64,000 nucleotides of DNA. Origin: Nocardia kruczakiae NBRC 101016 (GTDB lineage: Bacteria; Actinomycetota; Actinomycetes; Mycobacteriales; Mycobacteriaceae). The notes below the pieces were generated by a model, which saw only the letters and a list, made by a program, of their open reading frames with translations, was not told where the DNA came from and did no database searches. How positions within the stretch are numbered: the stretch's first letter is position 1; every line of letters starts with the position of its first letter. Below, piece by piece: positions 30,863 to 38,888 of this stretch. The translations under genes and the position numbers were made by a program. Location of the stretch: assembly GCF_001612965.1 (NCBI RefSeq), contig NZ_BDBL01000031.1, forward strand, positions 1 through 64,000, written 5' to 3'.

Positions 30863-31516
30863 TCAGCAGTGCGCCTCCGCGGTCAGATGCCGCCCGGCCG
30901 AGAGCCAGGGCGCCAGGACCCGCGACGTGGTCTCGCGAATGGTGCGATGCAGTCGCTCCCCGTCCTCGATCGCGTGGCGGCCGGAGAACAGCACGGTGAG
31001 CGCGCCCGACACCGCGCCGACGACGGCGCCGACCAGCGCGGCCGCGCCGACCTCGTCCAATTCGTCGGGGAAGGCGTCGCGCAGCCGCCGCGCGATCTCC
31101 TGCTGCGCGGCCAGCTGGGCGTGTGCGGCCCGGCCGCTCACGGCGGGAACGGTGCGTGAGACCTGGGCCCGCAACACCGCGATCCGGGCCGCGAGATCGT
31201 CGCCGAGGTGGTCACCGGGATTGTCACCGGCGGCGCGCAGCGCGCGCAGTAGCACCTCGACGGGCCGTTCGTCACTGCGGCGGCTCGCGATCGCGGCCAC
31301 CGCCGCGGTCACCCGTTCGTCGGGTTCGGGGAAGAGCAGTTCCTCTTTGCTCTCGAAGTAGTTGAAGAATGTTCTGGTACCCACCTCGGCGGTCGCGGCG
31401 ATATCGGCGACGGTGGTCGCCTCGTAGCCGCGCGATTCGAACAGGTCGGCGGCAGCCTCGAGGAGGGAGCGGCGGGTGCGTTCCCGCTTGCGGTCACGGA
31501 GTGCGGATGGCGGCAC
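30863..31516 (-). CDS. TetR-family transcriptional regulator (next to tldD)
   Basis: A 217-residue repressor with an N-terminal helix-turn-helix: RERTRRSLLEAAADLFESRG followed by TTVADIAATAEVGTRTFFNY. The C-terminal ligand domain is alanine-rich. Upstream sequence in the frame is cysteine/arginine-rich shadow, so the start is GTG 31516, supported by TACTGT at 31525-31530, eight bases upstream. It is divergent from the tldD/tldE pair with a long perfect palindrome between them, so autoregulation and control of tldDE are likely. Confidence 0.88.
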   Translation of the reverse strand: MPPSALRDRKRERTRRSLLEAAADLFESRGYEATTVADIAATAEVGTRTFFNYFESKEELLFPEPDERVTAAVAAIASRRSDERPVEVLLRALRAAGDNPGDHLGDDLAARIAVLRAQVSRTVPAVSGRAAHAQLAAQQEIARRLRDAFPDELDEVGAAALVGAVVGAVSGALTVLFSGRHAIEDGERLHRTIRETTSRVLAPWLSAGRHLTAEAHC

Positions 31517-31601
31517 GCGGGCAGACAGTACGCCATCGGTGCCGCAACCTGCGGCAGGCTGCGCGTTTCGCGCGCGTTTCAGTGCGTGCCACACCGCATT
31601 T

Positions 31602-31634
31602 CGTGCATGTTTGCATCGTCTGCAAACATGCACG
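31602..31634. promoter_or_regulatory. Perfect 14-bp-arm palindrome between tetR and tldD (operator)
   Basis: Arms 31602-31615 (CGTGCATGTTTGCA) and 31621-31634 are exact reverse complements around the spacer tcgtc. It lies 85 bases upstream of the TetR gene and 88 bases upstream of tldD, upstream of the -10 hexamers of both. Its size fits a TetR operator. Confidence 0.75.
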
Positions 31635-31709
31635 GCGTGTCGCGTTGGGGCCCGGAGTGTTTCGCCGCACCCATCGGCGAATCTGTTGGCCCGCTCGGCG
31701 GTCAGCAAT

Positions 31710-31715
31710 TAGCGT
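31710..31715 (+). promoter_or_regulatory. -10 hexamer of tldD
   Basis: TAGCGT ends seven bases before GTG 31723, with no Shine-Dalgarno between, consistent with a leaderless tldD transcript. The palindrome at 31602-31634 lies about 75 bases further upstream. Confidence 0.55.
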
Positions 31716-31722
31716 AGGCCGG

Positions 31723-33246
31723 GTGAGCATCGCATCCGCGACCGTGGACGAACAGTTCCGCGCGCTACCGCTGGCCGCCCTGACCGATGCGGCGCTGACG
31801 GCGGCACGCGCGGCCGGCGCCGAACACGCCGATCTGCGGGTGCACCGGCTGGTGACCCAATCGATCCGGTTGCGCGACGGCCGGGTCGAGTCCGTCGACA
31901 ACGCCGTCGACCTGGGCTTCGCGGTCCGGGTGATCGTCGACGGCACCTGGGGTTTCGCCTCACACTGCGAGCTGACGTCCGCGACCGCCGTCGCGGTGGC
32001 CCAGCGCGCGGTCACGGTCGCGGCCACCGTTCGGGCGCTCAACCGCGAGCGGGTCGAACTCGCCGACGAACCGGTCTACCGCGACGCAACCTGGGTCTCG
32101 CCCTACGACGTCGACCCGTTCATCGTGCCGACGCCGGAGAAAGTCGCACTGCTGCAGGACTATTCGCAGCGCCTGTCCTCGGCCGCGGGCATCGATCACG
32201 TGACGGCCTCGGTACTGCAGGTCAAGGAGCAGACCTACTACGCCGACACCGCGGGTTCCACGATCACTCAGCAGCGGGTGCGGCTGCATCCGCAGCTCGA
32301 GGCGATCACCGTCGACGCGGCGACGGGCGGTTTCGAGACCATGCGCACGCTCGCCGCCCCGGCCGGGCGCGGCTGGGAGTACGTCACCGGCGCCGACGGA
32401 GTCTGGGACTGGGGCGACGAATTGGCGCGGATACCGCAGTGGCTGGCCGAGAAGGTCGCCGCGCCCTCGGTGACGCCGGGTCCCACCGACCTGGTGATCG
32501 ATCCGACCAATCTGTGGCTGACGATTCACGAATCGATCGGTCACGCCACCGAATACGATCGCGCGATCGGCTACGAATCGGCCTACGCCGGAACCTCCTT
32601 CGCCACCCCCGACAAGCTCGGGACGCTGCGCTACGGCACCCCGATCATGCACGTCACCGGTGACCGGACCCAGGAGCACGGCCTGGCGACGGTCGGCTAC
32701 GACGACGAGGGTGTGGCCGGGCAGCGCTGGGATCTGGTGCGCGAGGGCACCCTGGTCGGTTATCAGCTCGACCGGGTCTTCGCGCCACGTCTCGGGGTGC
32801 CCCGCTCCAACGGCTGCTCCTACGCCGATTCCGCCCACCACGTGCCCATTCAGCGCATGGCCAACGTGTCGCTGCAGCCCGATCCGCAGACCGATACCAG
32901 CACCGCCGAGCTGATCTCGCGCGTCGAGGACGGCATCTACATCGTGGGCGACCGGTCCTGGTCGATCGACATGCAGCGCTACAACTTCCAGTTCACCGGG
33001 CAGCGCTTCTTCCGGATCCGCGACGGGGAGCTGGCCGGACAGCTGCGCGATGTCGCCTACCAGGCCACCACCACCGACTTCTGGGGCGCGATGGAAGCCG
33101 TCGGCGGCCCGTCGACCTGGGTCCTGGGTGGGGCGTTCAACTGCGGTAAGGCCCAGCCCGGCCAGGTCGCGGCGGTATCGCACGGGTGCCCGTCGGTGCT
33201 GGTGCGCGGGGTGAACATCCTCAACACCCGCCAGGAGGCGGGGTGA
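31723..33246 (+). CDS. tldD: TldD-type metalloprotease subunit
   Basis: A 507-residue protein, the catalytic half of the TldD/TldE protease. The zinc motif HExxxH is present as HESIGHATE (~residues 266-274), and the C-terminal half has the family pattern around SNGCSYADSAHHVPIQRM and FNCGKAQPGQ. TldD/E heterodimers degrade unfolded peptides through a narrow channel and process some ribosomally made peptides such as microcin B17. Its partner tldE lies 67 bases downstream. The GTG start is set by the -10 TAGCGT at 31710-31715. It is probably controlled by the divergent TetR. No RiPP precursor is visible nearby. Confidence 0.92.
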   Translation: MSIASATVDEQFRALPLAALTDAALTAARAAGAEHADLRVHRLVTQSIRLRDGRVESVDNAVDLGFAVRVIVDGTWGFASHCELTSATAVAVAQRAVTVAATVRALNRERVELADEPVYRDATWVSPYDVDPFIVPTPEKVALLQDYSQRLSSAAGIDHVTASVLQVKEQTYYADTAGSTITQQRVRLHPQLEAITVDAATGGFETMRTLAAPAGRGWEYVTGADGVWDWGDELARIPQWLAEKVAAPSVTPGPTDLVIDPTNLWLTIHESIGHATEYDRAIGYESAYAGTSFATPDKLGTLRYGTPIMHVTGDRTQEHGLATVGYDDEGVAGQRWDLVREGTLVGYQLDRVFAPRLGVPRSNGCSYADSAHHVPIQRMANVSLQPDPQTDTSTAELISRVEDGIYIVGDRSWSIDMQRYNFQFTGQRFFRIRDGELAGQLRDVAYQATTTDFWGAMEAVGGPSTWVLGGAFNCGKAQPGQVAAVSHGCPSVLVRGVNILNTRQEAG

Positions 33247-33313
33247 GTCACACTCGCGCAGCCACTCACCGCGCCGACCGGGTGCGGGTGTCCCGCAAGA
33301 CACAGGAGGCGGG

Positions 33314-34753
33314 ATGAGCGGCCACGGTTCGGAATTCGCAGACAACACGGGAGGCCGGTCGGTGACGATGATGCACGGCGCGGAGGTCGTGGAGCGGGCG
33401 CTGGCCGTCGCCCGCGCGGACGAGACGATCGTCATCGTCACCGACGCGTCGGAGGCCTCGCTGCGCTGGGCCGGTAATTCCATGACCACCAACGGGTCGT
33501 CGGTATCCCGGTCCTGGGCGGTGGTGTCGATCCTGCGCGAGGGCCCGCGCTCGGCGCGGGTGGGCAGTGTCGGTTCCACGAGCGTGGATCCCGCCGAGAT
33601 CGAGGCGGTGGTGCGCAGTGCCGAAGAGGCGGCGCGCACCGCCGAGCCCGCCGCCGACGCGATGCCACTACTGGACCCGGAAACCGCGGGCGCGCAACCG
33701 GATTCGCAGTGGTCGGGTCCGGTGCGCGAAACCGGCATCGAGGTGTTCACCGGCCTCGCCGGTGAGCTCGCCGTCGGATTCGCCGGCGCCGACCGGCTCT
33801 ACGGTTTCGCCCATCATCAGCTGCACACGACCTGGCTGGGCACGTCGACCGGTATCCGCCGCCGGTGGACCGAGCCCACCGGATCCATCGAGATCAACGG
33901 CAAACGCGGCGACAACGATCCGGCCAGCGCCTGGGTGGGCGCGCCGACCGCCGACTTCACCGATATCGGCGTCACCGCATTGCTGGCCGAGCTGAGCCGG
34001 CGCCTGGACTGGTGCGCCCGCCGGGTCGAACTGCCGGCCGGCCGCTACCCCACCCTGCTGCCGCCCTCGGCCGTCGCGGATCTGCTCATCCCGATGCTGT
34101 GGTCGATGGACGGGCGCGGCGCCCACGAGGGGCACACCGCATTCGCCCGGGCCGGCGGCACCCGTGTCGGTGAGCGCCTCACCGACCTGCCGCTGACGTT
34201 GTACTCGGACCCGGCTGCCGCCGGATTGGAGTACCGGCCGTTCGTCGCGACCGCGGCCTCGTCGGAGACCTCCTCGATCTTCGACAACGGCCTGTCGGCC
34301 GGTCGCGTCGACTGGCTGCGCGAGGGGGTGATCGAGTCGCTGATCTATCCGCGCGCCGTGGCCGCGCAGTACGACGCTCCCGTCACGGTGGCCGGCGAGA
34401 ATCTGCTACTGAGCGGCGGAACGGATCGCACGCTCGAGCAGATGATCGCCACCACCGAGCGCGGTCTGCTGCTGACCTGCCTGTGGTACATCCGTGAAGT
34501 CGATCCGGCCACCCTGTTGCAGACGGGCCTGACCCGCGACGGTGTGTATCTGGTGGAGGACGGGGCGGTCACTGCCGCGGTCAACAACTTCCGCTTCAAC
34601 GAGAGCCCGCTGGATCTGTTGCGCCGCGCCACCGAGGTCGGCGCCACCGAGATCACGCTGCCGCGCGAATGGAAGGACTGGTTCACCCGTACGGCCATGC
34701 CGCCGATGCGGATTCCCGACTTCCACATGTCCTCGGTCAGCCAGGCCACCTGA
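33314..34753 (+). CDS. tldE: TldE/PmbA-type protease subunit
   Basis: A 479-residue paralogue of TldD without the HExxxH motif, as expected of the non-catalytic TldE (PmbA) subunit that lines the channel of the heterodimer. Recognisable segments are LRWAGNSMTTNG, FGFAHHQ-like FAHHQLHTTWLGTSTG, FDNGLSAGRVDWLREG and NNFRFNESPLDLLRRA. The ATG at 33314 has a clear GGAGGCGGG ribosome binding site. It forms an operon with tldD and ends four bases before the convergent oxidoreductase gene. Confidence 0.92.
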   Translation: MSGHGSEFADNTGGRSVTMMHGAEVVERALAVARADETIVIVTDASEASLRWAGNSMTTNGSSVSRSWAVVSILREGPRSARVGSVGSTSVDPAEIEAVVRSAEEAARTAEPAADAMPLLDPETAGAQPDSQWSGPVRETGIEVFTGLAGELAVGFAGADRLYGFAHHQLHTTWLGTSTGIRRRWTEPTGSIEINGKRGDNDPASAWVGAPTADFTDIGVTALLAELSRRLDWCARRVELPAGRYPTLLPPSAVADLLIPMLWSMDGRGAHEGHTAFARAGGTRVGERLTDLPLTLYSDPAAAGLEYRPFVATAASSETSSIFDNGLSAGRVDWLREGVIESLIYPRAVAAQYDAPVTVAGENLLLSGGTDRTLEQMIATTERGLLLTCLWYIREVDPATLLQTGLTRDGVYLVEDGAVTAAVNNFRFNESPLDLLRRATEVGATEITLPREWKDWFTRTAMPPMRIPDFHMSSVSQAT

Positions 34754-34757
34754 CCGC

Positions 34758-35264
34758 TCAGCGCATCGAGCGCGGCCGCAGCCGCACGACCACCGTGCCG
34801 CGGCCGATCGCGGCGCGCAGTTGTTCCCGGTCGACCTTGCCGTCGGCATCGAGACCGATGCCGGCGAAGCGGCCGTGCGTCGGATTCTGGGTGAGGATGA
34901 TGCGGTAGGGCTCGGCGATCTCGTCTTCGCCGGAGATCACCTCCCAGTCCGCGAGCCGCTCCCGGCCGCGCCAGGTGATCCGCACCGGTTCACCCGGCCG
35001 CAGATTGCGCCGCCAGCCCGCCGCCGTGCCGATCAGCAGCGCGCCGTCGGATTCGGCGTAGCCGACCGGATTCGCGTAGACGCGGCCGGTTCTGCGACCG
35101 ACCACGGTGACGATCATCAATTTCGCGCTGAGCAGGCGATGCAGGGGCGACCGCAACAGTGCCCGCATGGCGGCGTCGACCGCCGCCTGCATGCGCAAGC
35201 GGCCGCGGCCCGCCGACTCGCCCGCCGGGGTGCCGGTGGATGGAGATGTGCTGGGAGTGGACAT
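34758..35264 (-). CDS. Deazaflavin (F420)-dependent nitroreductase-family protein
   Basis: A 168-residue split-barrel protein of the DUF385/Ddn type. The core runs from KLMIVTVVGRRTGRVYANPV through GALLIGTAAGWRRN and the arginine-rich RITWRGRERLADWEV; the RTGR and AGWRRNLRPG segments resemble the F420-binding strand pair. A ~45-residue, serine/threonine/proline-rich N-terminus precedes it. Unusually the C-terminal part (QNPTHGRFAGIGLDADGKVD) is longer than in Ddn. The start is ATG 35264. It is divergent from a TetR gene with a palindrome in the 97-base gap, so it is probably a target of that repressor. Substrate unknown. Confidence 0.78.
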   Translation of the reverse strand: MSTPSTSPSTGTPAGESAGRGRLRMQAAVDAAMRALLRSPLHRLLSAKLMIVTVVGRRTGRVYANPVGYAESDGALLIGTAAGWRRNLRPGEPVRITWRGRERLADWEVISGEDEIAEPYRIILTQNPTHGRFAGIGLDADGKVDREQLRAAIGRGTVVVRLRPRSMR

Positions 35265-35282
35265 GTCGACAGCTCCGATCGG

Positions 35283-35309
35283 TATTTTCGAGTGCCTACT
35301 CAGAAAATA
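35283..35309. promoter_or_regulatory. AT-rich near-palindrome, probable TetR operator
   Basis: TATTTTC and GAGT on the left face ACTC and GAAAATA on the right, with one extra base on the right arm. It lies between the divergent oxidoreductase (35264) and TetR (35362) genes and is a marked AT-rich island in otherwise GC-rich sequence. Confidence 0.6.
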
Positions 35310-35361
35310 CGACGGAATGCGGCATACTGCAAGGGCACGACCGACCGAAAGGGAAGACGCG

Positions 35362-36012
35362 GTGCCCCGCCAGCACACCGACAACACCGACCCGCCCGCA
35401 CGCACCCGAGGCCGGCCACGCAGCGGGGTCCGGGAAGCCGTGATCGCGGCCGCACAGGAGGTTCTCACGAGTTCGGGGGTCGCGCGGCTCACCACCAGGG
35501 AGGTCGCCACCCGCGCCGGAGTCGCCGAGTCGAGCATCTTCTACCACTTCGGCGACCGCACCGGCCTGCTCCAGGCGGTGATCCAGCATCATCTGCGGCC
35601 GCTGAAGGATATGCTCGCCGATCCGTCCCCTTCCGCGGACGCGGCCGAATCCGCCGATCTGCGAAGCGATCTCGTACACCTGGTGACCGTGCTGGAGGAC
35701 TTCTTCCTCGCCGCACTACCCGTCATGGCGGCGATCGACTCCGACGCCGAATTGCGCGCGGTGTACTCCGAACGCAGCCGCGACCTCGATCTGGGCCCGC
35801 ATCGCGCCTTGGACGTGGTCATCGGGCACCTGTCGGCCCGCCACCATATCGTCACCCAACCACGCACCGCCGCACTACTGCTCGTGGGCGCGGCCCACCA
35901 GCGAGCACTCCAGTCACGAATGAGCCCTCCGGAGGCACGGGCCGCACTCCCCTCCCCGGAGGCGATCGCAGACGCGACCCTTCCCCTGTTCCGCGGAGAG
36001 TTTCCCGGGTGA
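35362..36012 (+). CDS. TetR-family transcriptional regulator (oxidoreductase neighbour)
   Basis: A 216-residue regulator. After a polar ~18-residue tail, the helix-turn-helix reads VREAVIAAAQEVLTSSGVAR then TTREVATRAGVAESSIFYHF, a canonical TetR domain. The C-terminal domain has long hydrophobic helices (LVTVLEDFFLAALPVMAAID). GTG 35362 is chosen because AAAGGGAAG lies just upstream at ribosome-binding distance. It is divergent from the deazaflavin-type oxidoreductase and presumably controls it and itself through the palindrome at 35283-35309. Confidence 0.88.
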   Translation: MPRQHTDNTDPPARTRGRPRSGVREAVIAAAQEVLTSSGVARLTTREVATRAGVAESSIFYHFGDRTGLLQAVIQHHLRPLKDMLADPSPSADAAESADLRSDLVHLVTVLEDFFLAALPVMAAIDSDAELRAVYSERSRDLDLGPHRALDVVIGHLSARHHIVTQPRTAALLLVGAAHQRALQSRMSPPEARAALPSPEAIADATLPLFRGEFPG

Positions 36013-36140
36013 TTCTCGATTCGGCGTAGCGGTCACCGTGGCGCGCCGACCCGGCCGGCGGCAGGTGAGGGGCGGCCCGAGCCGTTGCCACCTTCTGAGC
36101 AGGAAGGTCGCCGCCAACAGTTTCGGACCGATCACCGCCC

Positions 36141-37016
36141 TTACCTGGCGGCGGTGGAGACGATGTCGAGGAATGCGGCGGCGGCCGGTGTGCCGGTAGT
36201 GCGGCTCCAGACGACGTACTCGACTCGTGCCGGTGCGTCGGAGACGTCGACCGTGGCGACTCCGGTGAGCTGGGGCGCGTAGGCTGCGGGCAGCATGGCG
36301 ACGGCAAGCCCGGGCCTGACGAGACGGCCGATGTAATCAGCGGTGGTCACCTCGAAGGCGACCTCGCGATCGAGTCCGGCGGCCGCGAACGCCTGGTCGG
36401 ATTGGATCCGCCCGGCGGTTCCGGCGGGAAGATCGACGAATACCTCGGCGGAGAGCCTACGCAGGTCGACCGCGGGTTCTGCGGCGAGCGGATGGTCCGG
36501 CGCGACCACGGCGACCAGCCGGTCGCGAGCCAACTCCCGGACCGCGACCCCCTGCGGTGTCGCGGTGGTCGGCAAACCGAGGAAGGCGATGTCGAGCGCG
36601 CCGTCGCGTACCTGTTCGGCCAGGTCGTCACTGGCGCCGACGCGCAAACTGATCCGCACGTGCGGGTAGCGCCCCCGGAACTCACGCAACGCATCCGGAA
36701 CGTCGACCGCGGCGACGGTCGGAATCAAGCCCACGGCCAGGCGGCCACGAATCTCGCCGACGGCCGCGGCGACCTCAGCGGCCGCACGTTCTGCCGCATC
36801 CAGGCATTGCCGTGCCGCGGGCAGGAATGCCACGCCCGCCGGTGTCAGACGCACGCGGCGGCTGGTGCGCTCGAAGAGTTTCGCGCCGAGTTCCCTTTCC
36901 AGGCGCGCGATTTGGTGACTGAGTGCGGACTGAACGACCAGACATCGTTCGGCCGCGCGGGTGAAGCTGTTCGTCTCCGCGACCGCGACGACATAGCGCA
37001 TCTGCTGGAGTTCCAT
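36141..37016 (-). CDS. LysR-family transcriptional regulator
   Basis: A 291-residue regulator with an N-terminal winged helix-turn-helix (MELQQMRYVVAVAETNSFTR, then AAERCLVVQSALSHQIARLE), linker helix and a periplasmic-binding-protein-like effector domain (GRLAVGLIPTVAAVDVPDAL onwards). It is divergent from the EamA-NmrA-propeller operon, the standard LysR arrangement, with an 18-bp palindrome in the 79-base gap. The inducer is unknown. Confidence 0.94.
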   Translation of the reverse strand: MELQQMRYVVAVAETNSFTRAAERCLVVQSALSHQIARLERELGAKLFERTSRRVRLTPAGVAFLPAARQCLDAAERAAAEVAAAVGEIRGRLAVGLIPTVAAVDVPDALREFRGRYPHVRISLRVGASDDLAEQVRDGALDIAFLGLPTTATPQGVAVRELARDRLVAVVAPDHPLAAEPAVDLRRLSAEVFVDLPAGTAGRIQSDQAFAAAGLDREVAFEVTTADYIGRLVRPGLAVAMLPAAYAPQLTGVATVDVSDAPARVEYVVWSRTTGTPAAAAFLDIVSTAAR

Positions 37017-37070
37017 GCATCAATCATGATTTGCGATCGATCCGGTGACAAACATGTGTTGGACTCATAG

Positions 37071-37088
37071 ATCTCACGCGGGTGAGAT
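37071..37088. promoter_or_regulatory. Palindrome in front of the EamA operon
   Basis: ATCTCAC (37071-37077) and GTGAGAT (37082-37088) flank a 4-base centre. It ends seven bases before the EamA start codon at 37096. It could be a LysR site or could mask the translation start. Confidence 0.5.
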
Positions 37089-37095
37089 ATCCGAT

Positions 37096-38034
37096 ATGAA
37101 AAGCGCAGGAGCACTGAGGATTTCCGACGGAGTCGGCGGTGCGGCACGGGCCGATCTGTCCCGGACCGTACTCACAGCGTTCGCCCCGGCGGTCTGGGGC
37201 ACGACCTACATCACCACCACCGAACTGCTGCCGCCCGGGCACCCTCTGTTCGCGGCGATGCTGCGGGCATTGCCGGCCGGGCTGATCGTGCTGGTTGTCA
37301 CCCGGAAAATGCCGCATGGGCGATGGTGGTGGAAGGCCGCGGCGCTCGGTGTGCTGAATATCGGTTTGCTCAACGCGCTGCTGTTCATCTCGGCCGAGCG
37401 GTTGCCGGGCGGTGTGGCGGCGACGCTGGTCGCGGCACAACCGTTGATCGTCGCTCTCCTGGCGGTGGCCGTTCTGCGTGAGCGAGCGTCGATCTGGCGT
37501 CTGATCTGGGGGGTGATCGGCGTGACGGGCGTCGGCCTCGTGGTGATCGGACCGTCCGCGTCGCTGGACGCGGTCGGGGTGGCGGCGGGTCTGGCGAGCG
37601 CGGGCTCGATGGCGCTGGGACTCACGCTCACCAAGCGCTGGGGACGTCCCCTCGGCGTCGGTCCGGTCACCTTCGCCGGCTGGCAATTGACCGCGGGCGG
37701 CGCATTCCTGCTGCCATTCACCGTTCTCGTCGAGGGACGTCCACCTGCGATCGATGCGGCGGCGGCATTCGGCTATCTGTGGCTCGGCCTGGCCGGCGGT
37801 CTGATCGCCTATGTGCTGTGGTTCCGCGGCATCACCACCCTGCCCGTCGCCTCCACCGCGGTACTCGTGCTGCTCTCGCCGCTGGTCGCTGCCGTCCTCG
37901 GCGCTGTTCTCCTGGCCCAGACGCTGGGGCCGATTCAACTGATCGGGTTCGCACTCTCGCTCGCCGCCATCGTCGCGGGCCAGCTTCCGGCACCGGCCCG
38001 CCCCGTGCACGTCTCGGCAGGAGCACGGCGATGA
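37096..38034 (+). CDS. EamA family transporter
   Basis: A 312-residue DMT-superfamily permease with ten predicted helices in two repeats: FAPAVWGTTYITTTELLPPG begins the first and MALGLTLTKRWGRPLGVG the second. The family includes amino-acid and metabolite exporters such as RhtA and YdcZ relatives; the substrate here is unknown. It is the first gene of a three-gene operon: its stop overlaps the next ATG as ATGA. The ATG 37096 was chosen because the upstream part of the frame has no membrane or family character. Confidence 0.88.
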   Translation: MKSAGALRISDGVGGAARADLSRTVLTAFAPAVWGTTYITTTELLPPGHPLFAAMLRALPAGLIVLVVTRKMPHGRWWWKAAALGVLNIGLLNALLFISAERLPGGVAATLVAAQPLIVALLAVAVLRERASIWRLIWGVIGVTGVGLVVIGPSASLDAVGVAAGLASAGSMALGLTLTKRWGRPLGVGPVTFAGWQLTAGGAFLLPFTVLVEGRPPAIDAAAAFGYLWLGLAGGLIAYVLWFRGITTLPVASTAVLVLLSPLVAAVLGAVLLAQTLGPIQLIGFALSLAAIVAGQLPAPARPVHVSAGARR

Positions 38035-38888
38035 CGAATGAACAGGCGGTCCTGGTCACGGGCGCGACCGGTGGCCAAGGCGGCGCGGTCGCCCGCACTC
38101 TCCTCGCCCGCGGTTTCGCGGTGCGCGCCCTGGTGCGTGATCCGAGGAAGCCGCAAGCGGCGGCGCTCGCAGCGCTCGGGGCGGAAATCGTCGTGGGCGA
38201 TCTCGGCGATCCCGACGTGTTGCGAGCGGCGGCGCGCGGCGTATCCGGCATCTTCAGTGTGCAGCCGGCCGATATGACCGACCCGCGGCCGGAAACCGAA
38301 GTGCGACAGGGCAAGAACGTTGCCGCCGCGGCCGAAGCCGAGGGCGTCGACCATCTGGTCTACAGTTCCGTCGCCGCGCATCGCGGTTCCGGGGTGGCGC
38401 ATTTCGAGGCCAAGGCGGACATCGAGGCGTACATCGATGCCCTCGGTGTGCCCGCGACGGTTTTGCGGCCGGTGTTCTTCATGGAGAACTGGCGGTATCT
38501 GATTCCGGCGGCCGTCAGCGGCGAGCGAATCGGCGCACTGCCGCTGGACCCGGATACCACCCTCCAGATGATCGCGCTGATCGATATCGGCCGGATCGCC
38601 GCAGACGTGTTCGATCAACGGCCCGAGTATCTCGGTCGGCAGCTCGACATCGCCGGTGACGAGTTGACCGTGCGCCGGATCGCCGAGGTGTTCACCGATG
38701 TCGACGGCATCCCCACCCGATTCGAACGACCACCGATCGACGCAGCGCATGCGGAGGCCGGGGAGGTAGCGGCCATGTTCGACTGGCTCGACACGTATGG
38801 CTATCGCGTCGACATCCCCGCACTGCGCGGGCGATTCCCTCATCTTTTGCGCCTCGAGGACTGGTTGCGGGAGGAACGCGGAAAATGA
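38031..38888 (+). CDS. NmrA-like NAD(P)-binding protein
   Basis: A 285-residue atypical short-chain dehydrogenase of the NmrA/HSCARG type. The nucleotide-binding loop VTGATGGQGGAVARTLLARG (residues ~8-27) has the glycine pattern of the group, followed by the basic VRDPRKP that favours NADP. The catalytic YxxxK of true SDRs is absent, as is normal for NmrA-like redox sensors; members such as azoreductase-type reductases do catalyse reactions. It is coupled to the EamA gene upstream and the propeller gene downstream, both by ATGA overlaps, so all three are co-expressed. An AGGAG site precedes the ATG. Confidence 0.9.
   Translation: MTNEQAVLVTGATGGQGGAVARTLLARGFAVRALVRDPRKPQAAALAALGAEIVVGDLGDPDVLRAAARGVSGIFSVQPADMTDPRPETEVRQGKNVAAAAEAEGVDHLVYSSVAAHRGSGVAHFEAKADIEAYIDALGVPATVLRPVFFMENWRYLIPAAVSGERIGALPLDPDTTLQMIALIDIGRIAADVFDQRPEYLGRQLDIAGDELTVRRIAEVFTDVDGIPTRFERPPIDAAHAEAGEVAAMFDWLDTYGYRVDIPALRGRFPHLLRLEDWLREERGK

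Noticed and set aside
36013..36140. Possible terminator hairpin between the convergent TetR and LysR genes.
   Set aside because: Only a 6-bp stem (ACCTTC/GAAGGT) is visible, too weak to call.
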